From Bacteroidaceae bacterium (GTDB lineage: Bacteria; Bacteroidota; Bacteroidia; Bacteroidales; Bacteroidaceae), in NCBI GenBank assembly GCA_017442855.1, contig JAFSPM010000045.1, positions 62,001-126,000 on the forward strand: DNA of 64,000 nt. Direction: 5' to 3'. The position numbers and the translations under genes were made by a program. Numbering within the stretch: the stretch's first letter is position 1; the number at the start of each line of letters is the position of its first letter. The notes beneath the pieces are model-generated. The model worked only from the letters and a program-made list of their open reading frames with translations, made no database searches and was not told the origin of the DNA. Of this stretch, positions 17,572-26,768 are shown one piece after another.

Positions 17572-18906
17572 TTGGACTCAGACTCATTTTTATCTCAGCT
17601 AACAGCTGTATTTAATGAAATCACTATCCAGCAGCCATCAACAGCGGCCATTGTAGCCATTGTTGTGGCTGCTTTTCTGTTGCTTTTTTCTGCCTTTGCT
17701 TCTGCTTCAGAAATAGCATTTTTCTCACTATCTCCCACTGATCTAAGTATCATTGAGGAAAAGAAGAACCCTGCTGACCAACGCATTTCACGCTTGCTGG
17801 GTGATAAAGAAAGGTTGTTGGCTACTATCCTAATCACCAACAACTTCGTCAATGTCACCATCATTTTGTTGTGCAACTATTTTTTCATGCAGGTGTTCCA
17901 GTTTGGCTCACCATTGGCTGAGTTCATCATTCTCACAGTGTTGCTCACCTTCCTCTTGTTGCTCTTTGGTGAGATTGTGCCTAAGATTTATTCTGCTCAA
18001 AACATACTGAAATTCTGTCGCTTTGCTGCTCCTGGCATCAGTTTCTTCAGTTCGTTGTTCAAGCCTTTTGCCAAGGCGTTGGTGCATAGCTCGTTCTTCA
18101 TGAACAAATATTTCTCTCCCAAGAAGCACAATGTGTCTGTTGATGAATTGGAACAGGCGCTTGAGTTGACCGACAAGAAAGAAATTTCCGACGAAAGTAC
18201 TATTCTGCAAGGCATTATACGCTTTGGTGGCGAGACAGCCAAGGAGGTGATGACTTCTCGAATGGATATGATAGCCCTTGACATTCGCACACCATACAAG
18301 GATGTTATGCGTTGCATCATAGACAATGTATATTCGCGTATCCCAATCTTTCAAGGTACGGTGGATAGCATCAAGGGTGTGCTCTACATCAAGGACCTGT
18401 TGCCCCATCTAGGCAAGGCCGACAACTTCCACTGGCAGTCGTTGATTCGTCCTGCTTATTTCGTACCTGAGACCAAAAAGATTGATATGCTGCTCAAGGA
18501 TTTCCAAACGAGTAAGGTACACATCGCTATTGTGGTGGATGAGTTTGGTGGCACATCGGGCTTGGTGACGATGGAGGACATTATCGAGGAGATAGTGGGG
18601 GAGATTCGCGACGAGTACGATGACGAGGAACGTTCGTTTGCTAAAATCGACGACCATACATGGATCTTCGAAGCAAAGACATTGCTTACCGATTTCTACA
18701 AAATTACTCAGCTGGATGAGGATACCTTCGAAGAGGCTTCTGGCGAGAGCGACACCGTTGGTGGTTTACTTTTGGAGCTCAAGGGTGAGTTTCCTAAAGT
18801 GCATGAAAAGATCATCTACCAAGGCTTTGAGTTCGAGGTGCTGTCGCTCGATAAACGCCGCATACTGAAGGTGAAGTTCACGATTTTGCCGAACGTTGAT
18901 ACTTGA
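17572..18906 (+). CDS. gldE: GldE-like CNNM/CBS-domain membrane protein, TTG start
   Basis: 444 residues. An N-terminal CNNM-type membrane region of about four helices (residues 20-160; ASASEIAFFSLSP is typical) is followed by two CBS domains (VMTSRMDMIALD; HIAIVVDEFGGTSGLVTMEDIIEEIVGEI) and a C-terminal CorC/HlyC domain (SDTVGGLLLELKGEFP). Position after mutY and ssb identifies it as the GldE orthologue, named for gliding in Flavobacteria though present in non-gliding species; gldD does not follow. The start is TTG at 17572: the only nearby ATG (17550) terminates after a few codons. Family members are linked to divalent cation transport. Confidence 0.85.
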   Translation: MDSDSFLSQLTAVFNEITIQQPSTAAIVAIVVAAFLLLFSAFASASEIAFFSLSPTDLSIIEEKKNPADQRISRLLGDKERLLATILITNNFVNVTIILLCNYFFMQVFQFGSPLAEFIILTVLLTFLLLLFGEIVPKIYSAQNILKFCRFAAPGISFFSSLFKPFAKALVHSSFFMNKYFSPKKHNVSVDELEQALELTDKKEISDESTILQGIIRFGGETAKEVMTSRMDMIALDIRTPYKDVMRCIIDNVYSRIPIFQGTVDSIKGVLYIKDLLPHLGKADNFHWQSLIRPAYFVPETKKIDMLLKDFQTSKVHIAIVVDEFGGTSGLVTMEDIIEEIVGEIRDEYDDEERSFAKIDDHTWIFEAKTLLTDFYKITQLDEDTFEEASGESDTVGGLLLELKGEFPKVHEKIIYQGFEFEVLSLDKRRILKVKFTILPNVDT

Positions 18907-19007
18907 CCATACCTCTACGCCAGAATGGATGTGCCGGCAGCTGACTGAGAGCAGATTTGGCACCTACACACATCCATTTGGCTTTGCTATGATGCAAAAT
19001 AATATAA

Positions 19008-19034
19008 AAAGGCTACTCGGTTTGAGCAGCCTTT
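19008..19034. terminator. bidirectional terminator between gldE and the SulP gene
   Basis: AAAGGCTACTC pairs with GAGCAGCCTTT (one mismatch) around a GGTTT loop, with A/T runs on both sides. The two genes converge here. The rest of the gap (18907-19007) shows no gene. Confidence 0.8.
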
Positions 19035-19041
19035 ATTATGT

Positions 19042-20739
19042 TTATTGGTCGAGAGAACGAAGGAATGAAGTGCAATCTTCAAATGTCTTGAAGGTATGCT
19101 CTTCCGGCACAAGGTCAGGAATCACATCCATTGTCTTCAACATATACATCGGCTGAGGCTGAATGATTGTCATCAGTACCATAGCCCCGTGCGACTGGAT
19201 ATCCTTGATAGCCGTCTCCATCGCATATAGACCGCTCTGATCCATAAAGCTCACCAGTCGCATGCGGATAATCACTATCTTTGCATCAGCAGGCACATCG
19301 TTCATCACGCTTTGGAACTTAGTGATGGAGCCAAAGAAGATAGGACCGTTCAGACGCTGAATATAAATATGATCCTTTAAGTTCTCAGGTATGCCACCCT
19401 CATCAGCCCACGGACTCTCCTTGTCGAAGTTAGTCATTACCGAAGAACTGTAACCACCTTCTACCAAGTCGCTCATGCGCTTCATGAACAAAACGCTGGC
19501 AATCACCATACCAATGCCCACAGCAGTTAGCAGATCCACCAGCACCGTCAGAGCGAACACAATCAGTAATACGCTGGCATCAGCCTTAGGAATTTTGAAC
19601 AAGTCGCGGAAACCCTTGAAGTCGATGATGCCCCAACCAACGGTAATCAGGATACCCGCCAATACCGACAGTGGCACGTAACGAACCAGTCCGCCCAAAC
19701 CTAATAAGATGGCCAACAGGAACAGAGAGTGAACCATACCGCTGATCTTGGTACGTCCACCGCTCTTCACATTCACCACCGTACGCATGGTAGCACCAGC
19801 ACCACCAATGCCGCAGAACAGTCCGCCCATCATGTTGCCGATACCCTGACCAATCAGCTCTTGATTGCTGTTGTGATGTGTCTTAGTGATATTGTCCGCC
19901 ACCACCGAAGTCAGTAAGGTATCTATACTACCCAGACCAGCTAATGTCAAGCCCGGCACAATGGCCACTTTCAGCGTTTCGTACCAGTCGATGCCACTCA
20001 GCGAGATACTGCTATTGGCAAAGAAAGGCATCGGCAGTCCACCAGGAATAGCTCCAATCAGCAGGCGGTCTTCCATCTTGAAGAACAACGATACCACTGT
20101 CATGACCAGTAATGCCACCAGTGTAGCAGGTACTTTCTTAGATATCTTAGGCATCAGCCAGATGATGGCAATAGTACCCAAGCCTAATAGTAAGGCTTCG
20201 TATGATACACCACCTGACAGACGTTCAGGCAGTTCTGTAATCATATCTACCGTCAGCACCGGTGATTTCAAGCCCACCAGTGCATAGAGCTGTTGCAGAA
20301 TGATGATTACGCCGATACCACTCATGAAGCCCGATAGCACAGGGTAGGGGATGTATCTCACATACTTGCCAATCTTAATGACACCAAACAGTATTTGAAA
20401 TAGTCCGCAGAACAGGCCTGCCATTGACATACTGATGAGTACGGCACTCAGCGAGTGTTGCGATGCCCATACGCCACTGATTAATGTGGCAGTGATGACT
20501 GTCATAGGACCAGTAGGTCCACTAATTTGTGAATGTGTTCCTCCAAATAATGATGCAAAAAAGCCTAACAGTGTAGCACCCACCAGTCCAGCCAATGCTC
20601 CCATGGAACTGGCTGCCGGGTCGTCAATGCTTCCAAATGCCTGAATACCAAAGGCAAGAGCCAAAGGTAAGGCGACAATTCCAGCTGTTACTCCACCGAA
20701 AATGTCGCCCTTCAAATTGCTTGTTTCAATAAATGCCAT
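19042..20739 (-). CDS. SulP family inorganic anion transporter with STAS domain
   Basis: 565 residues. The N-terminus GDIFGGVTAGIVALPLALAFGIQAFG and FFASLFGGTHSQISGPTGPMTV are SulP signatures; about 11-12 membrane helices cover residues 20-420, followed by a cytoplasmic STAS domain (DHIYIQRLNGPIFFGSITKF, VSFMDQSGLYAMETAI). Members carry sulfate, bicarbonate or other anions; no carbonic anhydrase or sulfur gene is adjacent to suggest which. It is a single-gene unit with its own promoter and terminator. Confidence 0.93.
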   Translation of the reverse strand: MAFIETSNLKGDIFGGVTAGIVALPLALAFGIQAFGSIDDPAASSMGALAGLVGATLLGFFASLFGGTHSQISGPTGPMTVITATLISGVWASQHSLSAVLISMSMAGLFCGLFQILFGVIKIGKYVRYIPYPVLSGFMSGIGVIIILQQLYALVGLKSPVLTVDMITELPERLSGGVSYEALLLGLGTIAIIWLMPKISKKVPATLVALLVMTVVSLFFKMEDRLLIGAIPGGLPMPFFANSSISLSGIDWYETLKVAIVPGLTLAGLGSIDTLLTSVVADNITKTHHNSNQELIGQGIGNMMGGLFCGIGGAGATMRTVVNVKSGGRTKISGMVHSLFLLAILLGLGGLVRYVPLSVLAGILITVGWGIIDFKGFRDLFKIPKADASVLLIVFALTVLVDLLTAVGIGMVIASVLFMKRMSDLVEGGYSSSVMTNFDKESPWADEGGIPENLKDHIYIQRLNGPIFFGSITKFQSVMNDVPADAKIVIIRMRLVSFMDQSGLYAMETAIKDIQSHGAMVLMTIIQPQPMYMLKTMDVIPDLVPEEHTFKTFEDCTSFLRSLDQ

Positions 20740-20761
20740 AGTTGTATAAAATTTGAGGCTG

Positions 20762-20769
20762 CAAAAATA
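20762..20769 (-). promoter_or_regulatory. -7 box of the SulP gene
   Basis: Minus strand TATTTTTG followed by CAG, 23 nt upstream of the ATG. The 151-bp gap 20740-20890 otherwise shows no feature. Confidence 0.55.
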
Positions 20770-20890
20770 CTACTTTTTCTTCAAACAACAATAACATATA
20801 AAGCAAAATCGTTCAATGGTCACTATCAGGATTGAAACTAAACACGATCCCTCTACAGTATGGCGTATCACCAGATGTTCACTGACGTAT

Positions 20891-21958
20891 CTATTCAATA
20901 ATTGATATAGTTACATGAACCATGTCGCCTGGCTGCTTGTTCAGTTGCTTACGTATTTCTTTCAACATACCGAGTATGTAGCATACAGAACCATCTCTAT
21001 TCTTCACACCCATATTGACAATGCTACCGTCGTAAGGAATTCCATCAAAAGTGGCATGCACTTTGAGACGGCCTTTGCCAAACATCTGTTTAATGTCATA
21101 CGGGAAGCGTACAAACGCTCCTCCTTTTTCTGGCACAGGTTCTATCTGTGCGTCAAACTGAATCATTGTTTGAGTTGGCATTTTTGATTTCGCTTCCTCC
21201 CATAGAGCATCCATTTCCTCCAGCGTCATATCTTTGAGGTTGCGCCCTTGCTTGATACTGTGTTCCTCCACATAGTTGAAACGGCGGATAAACTTTTGGT
21301 TGGTATGCTCCAGGGCATTGTCAGGATTGATGTGCAGCAAGCGTGCGGCGTTAATCAGACTGAACATCACATCGCCAAATTCAACCTCTGCCTCCTCCTT
21401 GGTCATTTCCTTCGATGCTTCCTCAAATTCGGCTATCTCCTCTTTCACCTTCTGCCAAGCGCCAGAGGCATCTTCCCAGTCGAAGCCAACGTTGCGCGCT
21501 TTGTCCTGTATGCGATACGCCTTGATAAGGGTAGGGAGTGAGGCTGGCACACCACTCAGCACCGTTTTGTTGCCACCTTTTTCCTTTATCTTCAGCTGTT
21601 CCCAGTTCTGCAGCACCTGACCTACATTCTCGGCAACGGCATCTCCATAGATGTGCGGATGACGGTATATCAGCTTGTCGCATAGGCGATCGCATACATC
21701 CTTGATGTCAAACTGTCCCTTTTCGTCGCCGAATTTGGCATAGAAACACACATGCATCAAAACATCGCCCAGCTCCTTGCATATCTCTTGGTCGTCGTTT
21801 TTCATCAAGGCCTCGCACAACTCGTATGTCTCTTCTATCGTGTTCGGTCGCAGACTCTCGTTCGTCTGCTTTCTGTCCCACGGACATTTTTCCCTTAGCT
21901 CGTCAATGATATCCAGCAGTCGGCCGAACGCCGCCATCTTTTCTTCTTTACTATGCAT
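20891..21958 (-). CDS. mazG: MazG nucleoside triphosphate pyrophosphohydrolase fused to a DUF1905 domain
   Basis: 355 residues, about 95 longer than usual. Residues 1-259 are a complete two-repeat MazG: first repeat CPWDRKQTNESLRPNTIEE with E-E-x-x-E and KELGDVLMHV, second repeat KVKEEIAEFEEA with VEFGDVMFSLINAAR. MazG hydrolyses nucleoside triphosphates to monophosphates. From residue 260 (base 21181) the chain continues in frame into a DUF1905-like beta barrel: FDAQIEPVPEKGGAFVRFPYD, KVHATFDGIPYDGSIVNMG and GMLKEIRKQLNKQPGDMV. The junction is a Met, so the second domain may once have been a separate gene. It lies 16 bp after murQ in one unit. Confidence 0.9.
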   Translation of the reverse strand: MHSKEEKMAAFGRLLDIIDELREKCPWDRKQTNESLRPNTIEETYELCEALMKNDDQEICKELGDVLMHVCFYAKFGDEKGQFDIKDVCDRLCDKLIYRHPHIYGDAVAENVGQVLQNWEQLKIKEKGGNKTVLSGVPASLPTLIKAYRIQDKARNVGFDWEDASGAWQKVKEEIAEFEEASKEMTKEEAEVEFGDVMFSLINAARLLHINPDNALEHTNQKFIRRFNYVEEHSIKQGRNLKDMTLEEMDALWEEAKSKMPTQTMIQFDAQIEPVPEKGGAFVRFPYDIKQMFGKGRLKVHATFDGIPYDGSIVNMGVKNRDGSVCYILGMLKEIRKQLNKQPGDMVHVTISIIE

Positions 21959-21974
21959 ACTTTTTGTTTTTCAA

Positions 21975-22793
21975 TTATAAACATCTACTTACGCTGCCAG
22001 CTTCCAGCAAGCGTTTATGCGCCTCCTCGTAACTCAGTCCTAATGACTCTTGCAGCATTCTTGTACCACGATTTATCAATTTATCATTTGTCAACTGCAT
22101 ATTCACCATGCGGTTGCCCTTTACACGTCCCAAACGAATCATCAAGGTGGTCGATATCATGTTCAGCACCATTTTCTGCGCCGTGCCACTCTTCATCCTG
22201 CTGGAGCCTGTTACGAACTCAGGTCCTACGATGGTCTCAATAGGGAACTCTGCTTCTTGTGCCAATGGTGTATCGGGATTGCTGGTGATGCAGCCTGTCA
22301 ACAAGCCGTTCTGCCGAGCATGATGGATTGTACCCACCACATAAGGTGTGGTGCCAGAGGCCGCTATGCCCAGCACACTATCATCTTTCGTGGGTTTGTA
22401 GGCTTGCAAGTCTTTCCATCCTTGTTCCGATATATCTTCCGCACGTTCAACCGCATGACGCAAAGCTTGATCGCCACCAGCTATAATGCCCATCACCCAT
22501 GTTTCAGGCACTCCAAAAGTAGGAGGTAATTCGCTGGCATCCAGTACACCTAATCGTCCGCTCGTACCAGCACCAATATAAAACAGTCGGCCACCTTGCT
22601 TCATTCGGGGCTCAATGGCCTCTACCAAAGCCTCAATCTGTGGAATAGCTTTACTTACCACCAATGCTACACTCCGATCCTCCTCGTTGATGTGCTGCAG
22701 CAACTCAAGTACCGACATCTCCTCCAGGTGATCAAAGTGTGATGGCTGTTCCGTTATCAGTTCGTCATTTCTTATGCTTTTCTCTTCATCCAT
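21975..22793 (-). CDS. murQ: N-acetylmuramic acid 6-phosphate etherase
   Basis: 272 residues. The enzyme cleaves the lactyl ether of MurNAc-6-phosphate to GlcNAc-6-phosphate during peptidoglycan recycling. The SIS domain is evident: FYIGAGTSGRLGVLDASELPPTFG, then GIIAGGDQALRHAVE, GIAASGTTPYVVG and FVTGSSRMKSGTAQKMVLNM. The C-terminal helical part is short but present. The ATG is only four bases from the end of its -7 box, implying a leaderless mRNA. No MurNAc kinase or transporter gene is adjacent; mazG follows in the same unit. Confidence 0.95.
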   Translation of the reverse strand: MDEEKSIRNDELITEQPSHFDHLEEMSVLELLQHINEEDRSVALVVSKAIPQIEALVEAIEPRMKQGGRLFYIGAGTSGRLGVLDASELPPTFGVPETWVMGIIAGGDQALRHAVERAEDISEQGWKDLQAYKPTKDDSVLGIAASGTTPYVVGTIHHARQNGLLTGCITSNPDTPLAQEAEFPIETIVGPEFVTGSSRMKSGTAQKMVLNMISTTLMIRLGRVKGNRMVNMQLTNDKLINRGTRMLQESLGLSYEEAHKRLLEAGSVSRCL

Positions 22794-22797
22794 ATTG

Positions 22798-22805
22798 CAA
22801 ATATA
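22798..22805 (-). promoter_or_regulatory. -7 box of murQ
   Basis: Minus strand TATATTTG followed by CAAT and then the ATG at 22793. The transcription start should fall at or next to the initiation codon. Confidence 0.6.
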
Positions 22806-22833
22806 CGAATAATTTGATACTTTTAAAAATCTT

Positions 22834-23781
22834 TTACGAGTGATCGATAACGCTATCGTGAAAAAATAGGGTGAAGATTCTTGCTACGATGGCACCAGAA
22901 ATGTTATGCCATACACTGAACACGGCTCCAGGAATGCTGGCCATAGGATAGGCAGCAAAATGGATGGTCGCCAATGAAGTGGCTAACCCTGAGTTCTGCA
23001 TGCCCACCTCTATAGAGATGGCTTTTCGCTTGGGTGTTGAGAGTCCCAACAGTTTGCCAATAAGAAAACCCAAACACAAACCACAGATGTTGTGCAATAC
23101 AACTACCAATATGATTATCAGGCCACCTACCATAAGTTTCTCGGCATTGGCGGCGATGACAATGCCCACGATGCTGGTAATGGCTAAGGTAGAAATAGCG
23201 GGCAGGTAATCCACTGCCTTCTCACTGAACTTAGGCCAGACGGATTTCACTGTCAATCCTATTACAATGGGGAGGATAACTACCCAAAGGATGCTCAGAA
23301 ACATGCTCATTACATCAACATCTACCGACTTCCCTGCCAATAACCAAGTGAGGAGTGGTGTCAGGAAAGGGGCAAGTAGGGTAGATACGCCTGTCATACC
23401 TACTGACAGTGCTAAGTCGCCTTTTGCTAAGTAGGTAATGACGTTAGAAGCCGTCCCTCCTGGGCAACAACCTACCAATACCACACCTAAAGCCAAGGCC
23501 TCGTCAAGACCAAATACTCGTGACAATGTCCATGCCAACATGGGCATGATGGTAAATTGTGCCAAACAACCTATGATAACATCCTTGGGACGGCTGAAAA
23601 CAATTTTGAAATCTTGCAGGTTCAGCGTCAGGCCCATGCCGAACATCACTATGCCTAACAGGTAGTTGATTACCGTTGGGCGTACGTGGCTCAGCACTTC
23701 AGGGAAAAATAGTGCCAACACTGCTGCCAATAGCACCCAAATCCCCATGTAATCGGAGATGTATTTGCAAATGGTTTTCAT
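22834..23781 (-). CDS. bile acid:sodium symporter family (BASS) transporter
   Basis: 315 residues, about nine to ten membrane helices. IVMFGMGLTLNLQDFKIVF is the BASS entry motif, VLVGCCPGGTASNVITYLAKGDLALSV the conserved substrate/sodium core, and SIEVGMQNSGLATSLATIHF the second crossover motif. Despite the family name, bacterial members carry diverse organic anions (for example keto acids), so bile acid transport should not be assumed. Its promoter is at 23856-23863. Confidence 0.9.
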   Translation of the reverse strand: MKTICKYISDYMGIWVLLAAVLALFFPEVLSHVRPTVINYLLGIVMFGMGLTLNLQDFKIVFSRPKDVIIGCLAQFTIMPMLAWTLSRVFGLDEALALGVVLVGCCPGGTASNVITYLAKGDLALSVGMTGVSTLLAPFLTPLLTWLLAGKSVDVDVMSMFLSILWVVILPIVIGLTVKSVWPKFSEKAVDYLPAISTLAITSIVGIVIAANAEKLMVGGLIIILVVVLHNICGLCLGFLIGKLLGLSTPKRKAISIEVGMQNSGLATSLATIHFAAYPMASIPGAVFSVWHNISGAIVARIFTLFFHDSVIDHS

Positions 23782-23855
23782 TTCTCGACTGCTTTTACTA
23801 CTTTGTTGATATGTTCGTTATCTATAATCTGTATTAGTTTCGTTTTTCACGTTGA

Positions 23856-23863
23856 CAAAGGTA
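23856..23863 (-). promoter_or_regulatory. -7 box of the BASS gene
   Basis: Minus strand TACCTTTG, about 75 nt upstream of the ATG. It is back to back with the valS promoter. Confidence 0.5.
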
Positions 23864-23912
23864 GTTATTATCGTTTCTATCCCCAAATTTATCGCTGTTT
23901 ATTTCTTTCTGC

Positions 23913-23944
23913 TTTGGCATTTGTAATTATTTTATGTAACTTTG
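23913..23944 (+). promoter_or_regulatory. full promoter of valS
   Basis: -33 TTTG at 23913-23916, a 20-bp spacer, then -7 TAACTTTG at 23937-23944 followed by CACCC. Spacing and both boxes fit the Bacteroidetes consensus. Confidence 0.7.
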
Positions 23945-23981
23945 CACCCTAAATTAAAATAAAGTAAAGAATTAAGATAAA

Positions 23982-26666
23982 ATGGAGTTAGCAAGTAAGT
24001 ACAGTCCCGCAGAAGTGGAGGAAAAATGGTATCAGTATTGGACTGACCATAAGCTTTTTAGTTCAAAACCTGATGGAAGACAACCCTATACCATTGTGAT
24101 TCCACCACCTAATGTGACAGGTGTGCTGCACATGGGACACATGCTGAACAATACAATACAGGATATTCTGGTTCGTCGTGCCCGTATGGAGGGCAAGAAT
24201 GCTTGTTGGGTACCTGGTACTGACCATGCTTCTATTGCTACTGAGGCTAAGGTGGTGAAGAAACTGGCTGGTGAGGGCATCAAGAAGCGTGACCTTACTC
24301 GTGAGCAGTTCCTGGAACATGCTTGGGCATGGACACATGAGCATGGTGGTATCATCCTACAGCAGTTGCGTAAGTTGGGTGCATCATGCGATTGGGACCG
24401 CACGGCCTTTACGATGGATGAAGAACGTAGCAAGAGCGTCATCAAGGTGTTTGTTGACCTCTATAACAAAGGCTATATCTATCGTGGCTTACGTATGGTG
24501 AATTGGGATCCTAAGGCGCTGACGGCACTTTCTACTGAGGAAGTTATCTATAAGGAAGAACAGAGCCATCTTTTTTATCTGAAATACTATGTAGCCCCTG
24601 AATACCAAAATACTATCGACGAGAGTGGCGAAGGCAACGTGATTCACAAGGATGCCAAAGGCTATTATGCTGTAGTGGCTACTACACGCCCTGAAACTAT
24701 TATGGGTGATACTGCTATGTGCGTGAATCCTAAAGATCCTAAGACACAATGGCTGAAGGGCAAGAAGGTGATTGTTCCCCTTGTGAACAGGGTGATTCCT
24801 GTGATAGAGGACCGTTATGTAGATATCGAGTTTGGTACGGGTTGCTTGAAGGTAACGCCTGCTCACGATACCAATGACTATATGTTGGGTAAGACCCACA
24901 ATCTGGAAACTATTGACATTTTTAACCCTGATGGCACTATCTCTGAACAGAGCACCCTCTATGTGGGTATGGATCGTTTTGATTGCCGCAAGGTGATTGC
25001 AAAAGACCTGCAAGATGCTGGCCTGATGGAGAAAGTGGAAGACTATACCAACAAGGTGGGCTATTCAGAGCGTAATCCTGATACTGCCATCGAGCCACGT
25101 CTCTCATTGCAGTGGTTCTTGAAAATGGAGCATTTTGCCGAGATTGCGTTGAAGCCTGTGGTGGAGGGCGAGATGCACTTCTATCCGCAGAAATATGTGA
25201 ATACCTACAAAAACTGGTTGGAGAATATTCAGGACTGGTGTATCAGTCGCCAGTTGTGGTGGGGTCATCGCATTCCTGCATACTACTACGACACTGATGA
25301 TGATTTCGTAGTAGCTGAATCAGCCGAGGAGGCTTTGGCGTTGGCTCGTAAGGCCAGCGGTAATGCTAATTTGCAGCTCATAGATTTGCGCCAGGATGAG
25401 GATGCTCTTGACACTTGGTTCAGTTCTTGGTTATGGCCTATCTCACTGTTTGGTGGCATCAACAACCCAGGCAATGAGGAAATAAAGTACTATTATCCTA
25501 CCAGTGATTTGGTGACGGCTCCTGATATCATCTTCTTCTGGGTGGCCAGAATGATTATGGCGGGTGAGGAGTATATGGGAACCTATCCGTTTAAGAATGT
25601 ATATTTTACTGGTATCGTACGCGATAAACTGGGTCGTAAGATGTCGAAGAGTCTGGGCAATTCCCCAGATCCACTGGAGTTGATTGAGAAATATGGTGCT
25701 GACGGTGTGCGCATGGGTATGATGCTCTCGGCTCCTGCCGGTAACGATATCCTGTTTGATGATGCTCTGTGTGAACAAGGACGTAACTTCTGCAATAAGA
25801 TATGGAATGCTTTCCGCCTGATTCAGGGATGGGAGGTTGCTGATATCGAGGTGCCAGAGGCATCGGAGATAGCGATGAGGTGGTTTGAGAGCAAGCAGAA
25901 TGATGTGGCACTCGAGGTAGCCGACCTGTTTAGCAAGTATCGTCTGAGCGAGGCCCTGATGGCGGTGTATAAGCTGTTCTGGGACGAGTTCTCGGCTTGG
26001 TATCTGGAACTGATTAAGCCTGCTTACCTGCAACCTATCCCTCGCAAGGTGATGGAGAAAACCATTGAATTCTTCGATACATTGCTGCATCTGTTGCATC
26101 CGTTTATGCCATTCATCAGCGAGGAACTGTGGCAACACATTACCGAGCGCCAGGAGGGTGAGAGCCTGATGGTAAGTCCGATGCAACCTGTGGGCAAGGT
26201 GGATGATCAACTGCTGAAGCAGGTGGAGGCTGTGAAGGATGTTATCAGTGGTATTCGTGCCATTCGTGTGCAAAAGAACATTGCCCAGAAAGAACAGCTG
26301 ACTCTGCAAGTGGTGGGTGCGAATCCTGTGGCAGAATTTAACTCATTGTTAAATAAAATGTGTAATCTTTCTGGTATTGAGACGGTTGAAGAAAAATCAG
26401 AAGGTGCTTCTAATTTTATGGTGGGCACCACTGAATATGCTGTTCCATTGGGCAACCTGATTGATGCAGCGGCTGAGATTGCACGTATGGAGAAAGAGCT
26501 GGCAGCTAAAGAAGGTTTCCTGAAAGGCGTTCTGGCTAAGCTGAACAACGAACGCTTTGTGGCAAATGCTCCTGAAGCTGTGGTGGCTTTGGAGCGTAAG
26601 AAGCAACAAGATGCTGAAAGTATCATTGCATCGTTGAAGGAAAGCATTGCTGCATTGAAAAAATAA
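23982..26666 (+). CDS. valS: valine--tRNA ligase
   Basis: 894 residues, full length. Class I signatures: the HIGH-type motif in [14 protein letters not shown] near residue 48 and the KMSKS motif in [14 protein letters not shown] near residue 550. The CP1 editing domain lies between ([29 protein letters not shown]). The anticodon-binding domain and the C-terminal coiled-coil arm (last 65 residues, [14 protein letters not shown]) are complete. It charges tRNA-Val and hydrolyses mischarged Thr. It is followed by a strong terminator. Confidence 0.98.
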   Translation: MELASKYSPAEVEEKWYQYWTDHKLFSSKPDGRQPYTIVIPPPNVTGVLHMGHMLNNTIQDILVRRARMEGKNACWVPGTDHASIATEAKVVKKLAGEGIKKRDLTREQFLEHAWAWTHEHGGIILQQLRKLGASCDWDRTAFTMDEERSKSVIKVFVDLYNKGYIYRGLRMVNWDPKALTALSTEEVIYKEEQSHLFYLKYYVAPEYQNTIDESGEGNVIHKDAKGYYAVVATTRPETIMGDTAMCVNPKDPKTQWLKGKKVIVPLVNRVIPVIEDRYVDIEFGTGCLKVTPAHDTNDYMLGKTHNLETIDIFNPDGTISEQSTLYVGMDRFDCRKVIAKDLQDAGLMEKVEDYTNKVGYSERNPDTAIEPRLSLQWFLKMEHFAEIALKPVVEGEMHFYPQKYVNTYKNWLENIQDWCISRQLWWGHRIPAYYYDTDDDFVVAESAEEALALARKASGNANLQLIDLRQDEDALDTWFSSWLWPISLFGGINNPGNEEIKYYYPTSDLVTAPDIIFFWVARMIMAGEEYMGTYPFKNVYFTGIVRDKLGRKMSKSLGNSPDPLELIEKYGADGVRMGMMLSAPAGNDILFDDALCEQGRNFCNKIWNAFRLIQGWEVADIEVPEASEIAMRWFESKQNDVALEVADLFSKYRLSEALMAVYKLFWDEFSAWYLELIKPAYLQPIPRKVMEKTIEFFDTLLHLLHPFMPFISEELWQHITERQEGESLMVSPMQPVGKVDDQLLKQVEAVKDVISGIRAIRVQKNIAQKEQLTLQVVGANPVAEFNSLLNKMCNLSGIETVEEKSEGASNFMVGTTEYAVPLGNLIDAAAEIARMEKELAAKEGFLKGVLAKLNNERFVANAPEAVVALERKKQQDAESIIASLKESIAALKK

Positions 26667-26688
26667 GCCAAAGAGCTATCTATTTTAT

Positions 26689-26720
26689 AATCCCTCCCCA
26701 AAAAGGAGGGATTTTTTTTT
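26689..26720 (+). terminator. valS terminator
   Basis: AATCCCTCC pairs with GGAGGGATT, then a run of T. The end of the T-run supplies part of the -33 element of the next promoter. Confidence 0.9.
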
Positions 26721-26748
26721 GTGGTAGTAATAGTATTTTGTAATTTTG
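26718..26748 (+). promoter_or_regulatory. promoter of the symporter/GH32 unit
   Basis: -33 TTTG at 26718-26721, a 19-bp spacer and -7 TAATTTTG at 26741-26748. The ATG at 26769 is 20 nt downstream; an earlier ATG at 26761 stops after three codons. Confidence 0.65.
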
Positions 26749-26768
26749 ACAAATAATACTATGAAAGC

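Noticed and set aside
18896-19156. Plus-strand reading frame of 86 codons after gldE
   Set aside because: It starts inside gldE, crosses the bidirectional terminator and runs antisense into the SulP gene; no family resemblance.
22834-23781. Bile acid transporter
   Set aside because: The family name is historical; nothing in the sequence or neighbours points to bile acids, so only the BASS family is claimed.
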